A DNA stretch of 64,000 bases from Gnetum montanum (Eukaryota; Streptophyta; Gnetopsida; Gnetales; Gnetaceae). How positions within the stretch are numbered: position 1 is the first letter of the stretch; each line of letters begins with the position of its first letter. The notes beneath the pieces were generated by a model. That model was not told the DNA's origin. It saw only the letters and a list, made by a program, of their open reading frames with translations, and searched no databases. The DNA lies in contig MNCI01004849.1 in NCBI GenBank assembly GCA_015680685.1, forward strand, positions 451,021-515,020. Direction: 5' to 3'. Below, piece after piece: positions 1 to 11,683 of this stretch. The position numbers were made by a program, and so were the translations under genes.

Positions 1-36
1 GTATGGTTGAGTGTAGGGGTACCTCACCACTCATCA
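1..36 (+). mobile_element. 3' tail of an Athila-like LTR, cut by the window edge
   Basis: The first 36 bases match the last 36 bases of the LTRs of elements A (ending 10677) and F, including the GGGGTACCTC core and the terminal CCACTCATCA. The following bases (from 37) are not a primer-binding site, so this is either a 3' LTR or a solo LTR. The rest of the copy lies outside the window. Confidence 0.85.
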
Positions 37-89
37 TTCATCTTGTGCTCTACTCCTTACATAGTTAAGGATGTATCATCCTTGCTCTT

Positions 90-800
90 TGATGATGTCA
101 TATTTTATTTTAGATTGTTGTTAAGCATAATTTCTAATCATGACTCTCAATTCATGGGGGATTTCTAATAAAAGTTGTCATAGATATTGGGAACAAAGTT
201 GGGAATCTCCTCAAGGTATCATCCTCAAATAGACAAACAAAAGAAATAAGCTAATAGAGTTCTTAAAAATATCTTTGTCATTTTATCCAGTTCAATGAAA
301 CAAACTAAGTAACCTTGGTACCTATGGCTAAATTTAGTTATAATATTTAGAAATCCTCATCCATAGGAATCTCTCCATGAAAGTTAAATTTGGGAAATCA
401 ACCATTAATGCTTAAGTTTGTGGAAACCTTCCATCAAGATTTTAATCCTTTATTGAATAAATTCATCAAGTCCTTTGAGTAGATTATACTTTAAAAACTC
501 CATCTAGCACATGAAAAAGCGAATAGACAACAAGAGAAGGCCATTGAAGTTTGCAATTAGAGAGTGGACACTATTAAAGATGGATTATGTATGGTAGATA
601 ACACTAAAGAAGGGTGTCAGAGAGAAGTTTCTTTGGTATTATAATAGATCTTTCAAGGTCATTACTTGAGTTAATTCAATAGCCTACAAATTGCAACTGG
701 TGACTTAGCTAGAGAAATATCATCTAGTATTTCATATGTCTATGTTCAAAAAGTTCAATCTTAGGAATGCTAACTCATCCATACTTAGTTCTAAGGGCTC
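90..800 (+). pseudogene. Ty3/gypsy integrase core and C-terminal relic
   Basis: Translated piecewise, this stretch reads like the second half of a Ty3/gypsy integrase. Visible pieces are HDSQFMGDF (position of the second catalytic Asp, near 145-170), LGTKLGISSRYHPQIDKQKK (about 185-245), a W-LWLNLVI segment near 310-340, a basic A-rich helix near 490-560, and YHLVFHMSMFKKF (about 715-760), the usual end of the integrase C-terminal domain. Many stops and frameshifts break it and the start is missing. It was probably the 3' part of pol from an old element whose LTRs I cannot find. The family assignment rests on motif order; the lineage within Ty3/gypsy is not certain. Confidence 0.6.
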
Positions 801-2154
801 TTCAAACATAGAAGTAGTGAAAAGTCAATAGATTTACTCAATCATCAACATGCACACCATGGGATGCACTCTGGATTATAAGGTTAAGTTCCTATACATT
901 AGTAGATCACATCATCATAGGAAGATACCTGGAAAGAATTTTAGGCTCTCAAGAATAAGGAAATGTTCATTGCAAATTTAAATGCTAAAAATCACATTGA
1001 TTTAACCTTGTAGATGTACAAGGGTGGTTAACCAATGGTGGACACTAGATGATGGAAGTTATAGTATACCCTCAAATAAAGGATGAAATGTGTTATAAGT
1101 TGGAAAGCACTGAAGTGAATCTAACATGGACCACTTCTAAGAGGCAAAGAATCGATGTGTCTCCCCTTTTAGCTATGAAGTTGGATGATGCCATAATAAG
1201 GCTAGATCCCAAGATCCCTACACATGCAAGTAACAGGCTATCACTAGGAATTGGGAGTGGTTTTCCCAAGGTATGAATGGCCTCCCCTTGATCACAAAAG
1301 AATCAACTTTACTCTCTCATTTCACAACCAAAAGCATAGGTATTGTTCATATTTAAAGAAAGCAGATTTTGCTTTAAGTAGAATGGTCGATACAGTTTAC
1401 ATGAAAAAGGATAAACATCCTCTTCCTAAACCTAGGTTGTGTAACTTCTCTAAGTTTTTCTTGGATGATGGATGAGTTTAACACTTTATGCTTTATGATT
1501 GAAAAAACCCTAACTGTTGAACCTTCTATTCTACAACTAGTGGAAGGGCTTCTAGATATTCAAAGTTCTTTGATATCCATTATGACCCTCCATATCTAGA
1601 AAAGTGTATGCTTCAAGGGTGTGACTTCTTTTAAGCTGGGAAGAGTATAGGAATACATGCCTTTTTGGTGAATTAAAGGTTGTTTTTCTTTAGAATAGGA
1701 GCTAGAGTAGCATGGAAATCCTTTGGATTTCATGCTATTCTAACCATCACTCTGGAACTACATGGACCTTGATTACTTGTAAACCTCATCACATGGATAT
1801 GTAGGCTTGCAGAGGAGCTTTGGTTTGGATGCTTGGGCCACTATCCTCTCATCAAAGTAGGGCTTAGGACTAGATGCATTACTATAAGAATGTGTTGTAG
1901 CCCTTCTAGGAGGTCAATATGTTATGTGCTTATTTTATGTTATGTGTGTTTTCTTTGTTGGTTTAGTTATGTAATTAATACTTATGGCAACTTTAGCATC
2001 TCTAACCACTAGCTAACAAGTTATGTGCTCTATGTTGTAAAACAAGTATGCTAGGCAATAAGGCATAGTACACATTAAGTTCATCCTCTTACATTGCTAA
2101 TGCTGGAACTCGTAGGTAATGATGGATGATATTTTCCAAAGGTAACACCATTAT
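801..2154. other. Unassigned AT-rich DNA, no recognised gene
   Basis: Two short open frames overlap here (1049-1276 and 1251-1475, plus strand, 75 and 74 codons). Neither shows a motif I recognise. They may be remnants of the same element as the integrase relic just upstream. I see no RNA gene or terminal repeat. Confidence 0.4.
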
Positions 2155-2425
2155 ACTAATCATTTGAAAAAATGTGAATTTTAGATTCATCAATTATTTG
2201 ACAAAATATGGGTTTTAGACTTATCAATAATCTATATGAAGGTTTCAAACTTACCAACTATTTGATGAAATGTAGGTTTTAGACTCACCATGCATTTGAC
2301 TAAATATGAATTTCAGACTCATCAATCATTTATATATTGGGTTTCAGACTTACCAACTATTTTACAAAATATGAGTTTTAGACTCATAACTCTTTCATAT
2401 GTTGGTTTCTAACTCATCAATTTTT
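2155..2425 (+). repeat. Diverged tandem repeat, about 8 units of 31-34 bp
   Basis: Units start with TTTGA-like text and run through an AAATATG...TTTTAGACTCATCAA-type core. About eight diverged copies follow head to tail. Unit length alternates between about 31 and 34 bases. A short (TTA)n tract follows at about 2472-2490. Confidence 0.7.
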
Positions 2426-2689
2426 GGCTATGAGCTAATTGATCAATTGAGTTATCAATTTGTAAATTTGGTTATTATTATTATTATTAATCTCTATTAA
2501 TGCATTTTTTGCATTTGTTTCACTAACTTTTTTTTTAGTTATCCCATATGCATGGTTGTCAAGCTATTTGATACCTCCAACCAAATCCATAAGGGATTAT
2601 TTATTATAGTTATTTATCCTACCTAGTCTTAGGAAAAATTCACTTGGCTTTTCTATGATTTCTAGGAGATTATTTTAGTTGTGATTATT

Positions 2690-3759
2690 GGAGTGTGCAT
2701 GGAAGCGTAAATTTTCCTCAACTTTGAATAATGTTACATCACCTCAACAATTGAGTTTTGACATTATCTACGACTTTTGACATTGTGTGTTAATGAGTTT
2801 TGACGCTATTTGTTAGTTCTAATGTCAAGTGTAGAAGTTCTGACATCAAAAGCAGAAGTTTTGACATCACCAGAGTTAGTTTTAATGTTGTTTATAAATT
2901 TGATGCTGCCTAAGTTTTGATGTCCTCTATGAGTTTGACACCACCTAAGCTATAGCTTATTATAGAAGCAATGCATAACGATAGATGAAAACTCAAGAAT
3001 TTTAAATGCATATTTTTATGATTTTGATATCATTTTTCTTTTAATCATGATGCTTTTAATTGCTCTTAACACCATACGGAAGAACCTTCACTCAAATTTG
3101 TGAAAAAAAATCAGAAAATTGCAAAATCTATTCTACAAGATGCACAAGCAACTTGTGACAACTAAAGATGCATATGAATGCAACTTTAAATGTGAAAATA
3201 TCACTAAAGCATAATGCTTTCATTATCTTCATCATTTTGAGCATAAAATGTATACTTATCTTTCTTATCTTTGATGCTTTGCTAGAGAACCTTGAAAAAA
3301 CTAACAATATTAGATGAAAATTGAACTTGGAATGAGCAATATCTTTAATATAGATTGAGAAATTGAAAGTTGTAATTGTAATATTGAGAAGTATGATTTT
3401 GATATTAAAATTTTAAGAAAGAATTGTGAAATATGATAAAATTTATAAGAGATTGTGAGAATATTGGAGCAAATAATGAAAAAAGAAAACTTTTTCTTAA
3501 AAAGCCTCTCTCTTATAGGGTATGAGGAAAGACCTTAATTTATAGGAAAGGCTAATTCAAAGTTTACCATTTTAGGTATGTTTTGGCACTATGAAGTCTT
3601 ACATTCAAAACTTTTCATTTTAGGAAACTTTTATAAATGTGAGTCAAATTTTGTATTGCAACATGAATTAAAAAACATAAAATGAAATATAAAATGATAA
3701 ATAGAAAATGATACACAAGAAATATTTAAATTAGATGTTATCCATACTACAATATGATA
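2690..3759 (-). repeat. LTR-like repeat unit, copy 1 (reverse orientation)
   Basis: Read on the minus strand from 3759, this matches the unit at 63004-64000: both begin TRTCATATTGTAGTATGG, share the text around ATTCATGTTGCAATA and CACATTTATAAAAG, and carry a CCTATAAATTAAGG TATA-like box (3532-3545 here). Its far end (2740-2950) is a run of about 20-24 bp repeats based on TTTTGATGTC. The layout (TG start, promoter about 210 bp in) suggests an LTR, but no primer-binding site, polypurine tract or coding partner is seen next to it. Confidence 0.55.
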
Positions 3760-6689
3760 ATGATGAGGATCATTTAGAGGATGAAATTGATAATTAAAAT
3801 TCTACTTTTAGTTTTTGATTTCTTTTTACTATTATGTTTCTAGTTTAAGTTATGATTCCATGTTGTAATGTTTAGATAGGATTGGTGAATTTGGTATTTT
3901 AAGTAAGAATGTGTTTTGTTATTTATCTATTTTTGGTGTAGGCTAACTTTAATTCAATCTTTAATTACGTTGCATTTATTATTCTATAGTATTTGAAATT
4001 TCGCTAATTTTATACTACATTAGAGCCAAGCCCATTGCTTTTTTGCATTTCAACATTATTTTATATTTTTATGTATTAATGTATCTTGCATACTTCTAGC
4101 AATATATTATAATTTTTGGCTTGGGCAAAACGCATTAGGCTATTGTCACTGTATTCTTTTATAATATTTTATATTTTGCTACATTTTCTTGCCTCTATGC
4201 CCCTATTTTTATGGATGTTTACTACTTTGTGTATTTAATTTTATTAGTATCAATTTGAGTTTATATTAAGTAATCTTTTACTTTTTGCATTTTATATCTT
4301 TTTATTTAGGTAATGGGTTACTAGCCTAAGCCTCGTTAGTAGGGTGTTATACTTTTAAAACCTTTTTGATTAAATGAAATTTCAGCCATGAGCTAACTAA
4401 GAAAAATAAAAAGTATTCTTCTTCCAACGTCATTTATTGGCATTTATTTTAAGGTCATGACCTAGCATAACCACCAATTAATAAACTTGTTTTAGATGGT
4501 TGTTGGTTTTTGGCCCCACAACAATACAAATACCTCCAAATAGCTACAAATTTTTTTATTAGAACTAGTGGCTAAGCTATAACATATTAAGCTTTTGATA
4601 ATCTAAGAGTAAGATAAATGATAATACTAATTTCTAAAAGATATCTACAAGACTTCTATATATCTAAGCCAAAATAAAGAACTTTCACCTATAATGAACT
4701 ACTTGTTAATTTTGTACTGATTGGAATGTAATGATTTTAGAATCTAGTCTTTCCTATTTTTAGAGCTTCCAAGTTAAAATTAAGCCTTTTTCTTATCAAT
4801 TGCTAAGTTTTTAACTTCACTTTACTGGCACAAGTAATAAGCATTTTTCAATATTTGAACTATAATGAGCTTTAATTTATCCATCTATTATTTTCCAAAG
4901 AATTTTGCAAGAATAATAATACAAAAGATCACAGCCTTTAAACATTGACATAAATAAGATGATCTAATTGTTAAGAATATATATAGCAAAAATTAGCCTA
5001 ATTCATTAAGAGTAGACACTCATAATGAGCTACCTAGCATTTACAAATAGATATTGATATTGCTAACTCTCCATTGAGTAAAAAGAATATCACAAAAACA
5101 TTTAAGCAATTAAAATTATAAGGCTCCAAATAACTCATACCTTTATAAATAGAAATTAGCCAAGATAATAGATTAAACTACCTTTGTCAATACAATTTCA
5201 GTCTCTTTTCCTCATATATCCACTTATGTGCAATATTATTACACATTGGAACTTTTATAGACCTAAAGTTAACTAATTTTTAGTTATATTTTGAAAATTT
5301 TCACAATAATTAAAGCATACTCATTAATGGCCAATGGTAAGTTTCTAGTAAGACATTTATTTTCTTACTTCTTAATCTTCTAAGCTTCTTACTCCAATTG
5401 ATTTGTCAGGTGCTCATAACTAAACAAAAGTTTCAAAACTTGTAGTTGCATTTTTAACTTTGTGCTTTACGTCCTAGAACTAAATTGGCTTGTAGTAAAG
5501 CCTAATTGTCTTGTTCTAGTTAAATGAATGACTCTATTTGATGAAACTTCAAGATTCTACCCAGTCTTCATGATGGAGTTGTTTTGGCTATGAATTTTGA
5601 TTATAGTTTTATCCATGACCATCATCATTTCATCAAGTAGCTTCCTTCTATATGATGTTATAATCTCTCTCAAATTAATTCTTGCATTTTTCTAGCACCT
5701 CCTCATATATATCCTTTTTGCTTTTAATTACAACTATTCTTACAACTAAGTTCTCTGTCTTCTCTTTATTTTCATGGAGGTTGATCATCAAAGTTAGATA
5801 GCTAATTCTCTAATATGGTCTACTTGTACCTTGAAAATTTGGTCAATTTGAGTTCCTTGAGGTGAATCAATTTCTTGAACCTTAGATGTTGAATGAATCT
5901 CCCTTAATGCACAACTACCACCTCAACATCATTTTTAATAGAAGTCTATGATGCTTCTCAAAGCTCGTAGATTTCATAGCATCTCTTCAAACTTAAGTTT
6001 ATGAAGTGTTCTGAAGCTCTCTTTAATCTAAGATAGTGCTTTTCATACTTAGTTTCTACGATAACCAATTCATGATATCAATAATGATGTTGGTTCTAGG
6101 TTTCAAGCCAATTCTGTGACATCCTTATTTTTTATAAAATTAGATTCGTTAAATCATATCTTTAAAGAAACTTAGCTAAAGCTCTTTATTCATTACCATA
6201 AGTCAAAAATGTTTAGTCCTTTCTTGCATAGGTACTCCAAAAAATTGTAGGTATCTACATCCTATAATTTGGGTGCTAATTTTTTCCTTTTCTTGGGTAG
6301 CATCTTAATTTGTCTAAAATGGCTTCATTATCTTACTTTTGATAGTTGAAATTAGTTGTTGAATCCTATAGTTAGGGCTTTTAGTGATTTCTCAAGCTTT
6401 CAATAGCCTTTAATGTCACACGTGTTTGAGCTCTACTATTTGAATGGACTTATAGTGTAAGATCTGATCTCCAAATAACTTTTGGATTCAAGCTTTTATT
6501 TTAAAAGGAAATTTTAACTTAATCACAACTTCTTTTAATCTTGAGCTTTTTAACCCATGTTTGATATGGTCTTTCAATCCTAAGTAACTCTTTGAATTCA
6601 TCCAGATGTTTTTTAGGTCCTCTATGTATTAACATGAAGATTAAGCTTATTTTTAAATCACATATTTTTTGAATTAATTTGTTGTTATT
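3760..6689. other. AT-rich DNA with no recognised feature
   Basis: About 2.9 kb of AT-rich sequence with stops in all frames. I find no domain motif, LTR border, RNA gene or clear tandem repeat. It may be very decayed transposon DNA. Confidence 0.4.
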
Positions 6690-7552
6690 GTGCATGTATT
6701 AACAAAATAATTACAAGATGATATCCCTTAGTGTATACTATTTATAGATGATATTGTGTTGGTAGATACAACTCAAGAAAATACTACTATGAAAATGAAG
6801 AAGTGGAGACATACTCTAGAATCAAAAGATTTAAAAATAAGTAAAAGTAAGATAGAATATACATAATGCAATTTTAATAACAACATAAATAGTGGTAGAA
6901 TAGAAGTGATAATTCAAGATAAAAAAGATCCCTTACTACAAATAGTTTTGCTACCTAGGATTAATCCTCCAATCAAATGATGAAATTAATAAAGATATTA
7001 AAAATATAATTTAGGTACGATGGTTCAATTGGAGATAAGTTAGTGGTATTCTATGTGATAAAATAATATCAATAAAATTAAAGGAAAAATTTTATAAGAT
7101 AATAATCTCACCTACTACCTTATATAGTGCTAAATGTTGGATAGTACAAAAGAAGCATAAAAAACAAATTAGTATGGTAGAAATCTAAATACTTCAATAG
7201 ATGTAAAATGTTGCTAGAATAAATTAACTACGTAATACAAATATTAGAAGAATACTTGGAGAGGCTTCTATTTTAGATAAGCTACAAAAATGATGACTTA
7301 GATGGTTTGGACATGTGTAAAGAAGATCACCCAATAAGACTATAAATTAAGATTGCTACATCACTATTCCAGGAAAGCCATTAAAAGGAAGACTAAAGAA
7401 GACATAGAGAAAAATGATTAAAGATGATTTAAAGAAGCTATAAATAATAAAGAATCTAGCTCTTCATAAAGATGAATAACAAAAAAGAAATCTTATGGCT
7501 AACCCCATTTTGTTGGGACAAGGCTAGGATTATAATGATGATGATGATTTTT
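6690..7552 (+). pseudogene. 5'-truncated plant LINE, RT 3' half and tail
   Basis: The frame near 6735-6860 reads LFIDDIVLVD (the IDD reverse transcriptase active site, equivalent to F/YADD) followed by W-HTLESKDLKISKSKIEY, typical of plant LINE RTs. Further pieces follow in shifting frames: VLCDKIISIKLK, LRWFGHV, KRRSPNK and KMIKDDLKKL, the usual C-terminal order. The copy ends in NPILLGQG and an ATAATGATGATGATGAT simple-repeat tail at about 7533-7550. This is a dead 5'-truncated insertion. Text and tail resemble the plant RTE/L1-like group; which clade is not certain. Confidence 0.75.
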
Positions 7553-7755
7553 TTATTACACTCTTATTCTGCATAGGCCAATATGAGCTTTTCCCTTGAA
7601 ATGTTGACTTTTCAATGATCATCCTATCTTATAAGAGAAAGTATCTAGTTGATTTCAAATAATCTAAATGATTCTTGACTTATACAATGCTATAGGCTTA
7701 AGTGCTTATATGGCCTCTAAAAACACCCAGATAATTCCAATTTCATTTAGATAGT

Positions 7756-9838
7756 TGTTGGTACATTTTTGGCCATTTTATGGAGCAAGAATATGAAATC
7801 ATCAATTACGACAAGTTCCTTTTGAACTATAAAGATAAAAGGTTATGCACTTTAGGATTATAACTAATGTTCCCTATTTAAGTTTTAGGAAAATATTTTA
7901 TTTAGTGCTGCTCTTCTAATATGACTATTATTTATTCATGTGAAATTTTAATTGGGATCATGAGATGGATTGCCTTTCAATTCTCAATATCTTTGAGCTT
8001 TCAAGTTCTAATAGATACATAGGCAATTAACATTCTCTTTGCTTGAGATTAAATCCATCATGAGCATATTACAAGGCCAATACGTTTAAGTTCGACTGAA
8101 AAAAATTAAATAGAAATGTGTAATCCACAGCTAGGATATCAAGAAGCTAGCAGTCTAATGTTTGGAAAATGCATTGTAGTAGATACCGTGAGAAACCCTC
8201 TATACTGAATTATTGTATTGCTACCCTCAAAAATGGAAAAAAATAATTGAACAAGGAAATAATAAGGGTCAGCTATTGTTATGGAATAGTATTTTAAGCT
8301 ATTGAAGTAGCAACAAAAATCGAAAGTACCTTTGGATAGCAATGATTACAAGTATTATTAATGAGTGTGAAAGAGTGGATTACATGAAGAATTGCAAAAG
8401 TTCCCAAGAGTTATTGCAAGGAAGTTACTAGGCTAGGTTTTATATGTTGAAAGTGGAAAGTTTTCAAAGGAAATTGAATCATCATTTGAAGTATCTATTG
8501 CAAGTTGTGAGAGGAAAATGTAGTATACATCGTTTATATTTTTATTCTTAGGAAAAATGTATATCCACAAAGGCATTTTGAAACAAATTTTAAAAAGAGA
8601 GAGATGAACACCTAAGCACACACACCATGAGCATAACAAAGAATGAATAGAATTGTATGGAATGATAGGTGTCGTTAGTCAAGAATATTAGATGACAGCG
8701 TCCTAGAATGAGGATCTGGCCTAAGAACTTTTAATCATTTTAAACAAACCCATGGAGGTTAAATAATCTCTACATTAGAAATGACCAATGATGTATGCAA
8801 AGAAAAATTTTGCCTTTAAAAACTACTTAATTTATAAAGAAAATAAGCTTCACAATGAAACAAAGAGAAAAAAACAAAGGATTTTACTTAAAAGATGGAA
8901 GCAAAAACATAGAAAAATGGTGGAAAATAAAACAAAACTAAATAAATTAATCATTTTAATAGAAATACTGGGTCCTTCAAACCCAAGTTCTCCTAAAACA
9001 TTCTCAAACTCTTGAGGAAAAATGACATCCATTCTTTTTGGCATCTTCATTATTATTCCTTGATGAATGACAATCATTTACCCTAACAGCATGGGAATTA
9101 TCCACATATGTCCAATGTTAACAAGGCCAACAACACAGCAGCAATGATTGCAACAAGAGCAAGTGACATTGACAACATTCAGAATTTTTGGTGGTAGTAG
9201 CACTTTCAAACCCTAATTGCTATGGTAGTTAAGGTTCCATTCAAATCCCATTGGAGTGCATTCCTTTAGAACACATGGTCTTCCAAGCCAATGTTGACTT
9301 TTGCCATCTTGACAATAGTAATGGCGAATAAGATGGCAGTAGTGATAGCATTAAATGATGGCACTTAGTGATAGCAGTGTAGTGCGACAACATAGAATAG
9401 GCATAGAGGGTATCAACGATGATATTAAATCACAGGTAGCACCGGAGGTGCACTCGTCATAGGCAACCATGGAAAAAGTTGGGGTGGTTATTAGAAAAGC
9501 ACCATGTGGCATCCACAAACCTTTAATGCTACCCCAATGTAATGGGCTTGTGGTGATCATAAAAATTTCATTTAATTAATTTATGCTATGTCTGAAGTGA
9601 AAGTAAATATATATATATACAAATTAAGATAGGCATAAACTTATAATTTAAGTTTAAAAGATGATCCAAATATGATTTTTCTAAAATATAGGAAATGTTA
9701 TCATTTTAAAAAGAAAGGGATTTTATTAAATAATTATTCAATGGGACACTTGCCAATTGTGGCATAAATTTGTCTAATTTTTTGTAACTCCCTATGGTCA
9801 TATTCATGATATTTGTTACCAAGGAAACACTTGGCAAC
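7756..9838 (+). repeat. Element B 5' LTR, part 1 (up to insertion of A)
   Basis: It starts TGTTGGTACATTTTTGGCC and aligns along its length with the 3' LTR from 60240 (TTTTGGCCATTTTATRGAGC, then CATGAGCATAACAAAGAATG near 8626 and 61109). From about 9740 (TGGGACACTTGCC) the text also matches E's LTRs in reverse. Open frames here such as 8850-9077 are shadows. The last five bases, GCAAC, are the target duplicated by A. Confidence 0.8.
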
Positions 9839-10677
9839 TGATGGGACATGATATTGCATGGGTTGCGATATCACGTACGCGATATCGAATCGTCCCCCAC
9901 GATATCGCGGTGCACCGTCATATCTATAAATAAGAGGCAGCTCTCCCTTGTTTTCCATCCTAGGCTTAGACCGTAGTAAAACTCCTTGTTTTCCATCCTA
10001 GGCTTAGAATGTAGTGAAACTCTAGTAGATTGATCACTCCAAAGATAGAATATTTTTCATGTGCCCGCAGTAGGACTCCTAAGTGAACGGATCTTTATTT
10101 GACAAACATTGTACCTGAACACAAGTTTGTGTACAACAATAAAGACGAACTTCTTAGATAAACCTTGAAGTGCATGGAATAGGCTAATTAGGATTTTATT
10201 TATTGTTTTCCATTTAAATGCTTTATTAGAAATTAAATCTTTCTCAACCCTTCTCTCCTAGTTAAGTGCCTCAGTACGACCGCTTCGAGCACGTGCGTTA
10301 TGCGTGGTGATCCCAGCAACGACTAGCATTTGGTAACCACTGTTGCATTGGTTCAGGGTGTGAACGGTAAGTGGGAACGGATGCTGACACTAGGTTAATT
10401 CATACTTAGTTAGTTAGTTAGAATTAGTAATTAGTCTCTTCAACCCTTTACCTCAATAGCATAGGAGATAAAACATAAAAAGATATAAAAATCATATACC
10501 TCATACTTACTTAACCATACACCATGACAAATACAAGTAAGTCTAGGAAGACAACGAATAATTAACCTTAAGTGTTCTATGAGGCGTGTAGGCACTTAGT
10601 CTGCGGAGTTCGACCAGATCACGCGTGCTACACTCGTATTCGTATGGTTGAGTGTAGGGGTACCTCGCCACTCATCA
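9839..10677 (+). repeat. Element A 5' LTR
   Basis: 839 bp, TG...CA. U3 holds several GATATC palindromes; a TATA box follows. A unit of about 37 bp (CCATCCTAGGCTTAGA core) is tandemly doubled at about 9947-10022. The tail has the GTAGGGGTACCTCGCCACTC text shared by all Athila-like LTRs in the window. Confidence 0.92.
9850..9932 (+). promoter_or_regulatory. Element A LTR promoter: GATATC palindromes and TATA box
   Basis: Repeated CGATATCG-like palindromes stand just upstream of CTATAAATA (9924-9932). The same layout recurs in the 3' LTR, with more copies of the palindrome (about 16119-16200). The TATA box is clear. A role for the palindromes as binding sites is inference. Confidence 0.7.
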
Positions 10678-10678
10678 T

Positions 10679-10696
10679 TGGCACCGTTGCCAGGGA
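10679..10696 (+). promoter_or_regulatory. Element A primer-binding site (tRNA-Asp type)
   Basis: TGGCACCGTTGCCAGGGA lies one base after the 5' LTR. It differs at two positions from the complement of the plant tRNA-Asp 3' end (TGGCGCCGTTGCCGGGGA), the usual primer for Athila-like elements. Confidence 0.88.
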
Positions 10697-10808
10697 CTAA
10701 GTGTTTGTGCGCTAAGTAGAACATAGGAAATCACTCACATCGTTGGGAGCTTAAATGAACCCTTAGGGTTAATTAAAAGAAAAATAAATAGCACACTGAT
10801 AAGACACA

Positions 10809-11309
10809 ATGTCTTCTTCTTCTTCTCAAAAGAGCAATACACCACCTAGGGATCATACAAAGAACAGTCGGCAGTCTAAAACACATAACCTAAATCCGCC
10901 AGTGCCTCAACAATATAGGGTGGTATATACTCATCCTGATGAGTATATACCTAACTTTAATTTTATCCTCCATCAAGATGAACAGATGTGCTGGAGAGAT
11001 TTGCAAGGTAACATAGTGTTACCACCAGATCAGTCAATCCCAAACATGCTCCTTTGTGCTTTGGCACAGATCCGCATGACACAACTCTATGCTGAATACG
11101 TTATAGATGACTTTGATACAAGGGATTACCATCCCACATCCGCACAACGTATAAGGGACTCAAGGAAGGAGAGCCAACATACACTGTTGAAGGGCAAAGA
11201 GGTCCCGCATGTCCTAAGTGAAATGGGAGATGGTGAACCACTCATAACGGGTTCTCTATCAAAAGATAATGATAGTGAGGAGTGGGGTATCAGAACCTAC
11301 GCTCCATGA
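10809..11309 (+). CDS. gag: Element A gag, N-terminal part
   Basis: An open frame of 166 codons begins at the first ATG after the leader (MSSSSSQKSN). It is rich in Ser, Gln and Asn and predicted disordered at the start, then has a compact middle part (residues about 35-115). I see no catalytic motif. Position directly after the primer site and before the conserved gag core supports gag N-terminus. The frame closes at 11309; the core continues in another frame from 11684, so one or more frameshifts separate them. Minus-strand frame 11349-11720 across the gap is a shadow. Confidence 0.6.
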   Translation: MSSSSSQKSNTPPRDHTKNSRQSKTHNLNPPVPQQYRVVYTHPDEYIPNFNFILHQDEQMCWRDLQGNIVLPPDQSIPNMLLCALAQIRMTQLYAEYVIDDFDTRDYHPTSAQRIRDSRKESQHTLLKGKEVPHVLSEMGDGEPLITGSLSKDNDSEEWGIRTYAP

Positions 11310-11683
11310 TACGCAACCCTGGTTTTGACCCTCGTGAACACCAACTATTCACTGAAGGAACAACAACACATGGCAAGGACGTGCACTTAGATCGTCATCA
11401 CGATTAGGGTCGAAGCCACAGAAGAGAAGGTAGGAAACATCGTCATGGTGATGGTTCTCCTTCTTCTTCCCCTTCTTCACATCATTCACCCTCTCCTTCC
11501 ACATTAGGACGCAGCCACTGAGAGCATAACGGTGAGGATAGAGGTAGGTAAAACGAGAGACCTCAATGAGAGAGTCGAGAGAGAGGACAAGGAAATGAAT
11601 GAAGGGAAAGTAGGGAACAACGTAGACATCATAAACGTCATGAAAGAGATGATCATGACGAACCCCTACTTGCAACCCGAAGC

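Noticed and set aside
1049-1475. Two overlapping open frames as a host gene
   Set aside because: Short, no recognised motif, surrounded by dead transposon DNA; left as unassigned.
7751-7755. Target duplication for element B
   Set aside because: ATAGT before and ATGGC after agree at only three of five positions; not claimed.
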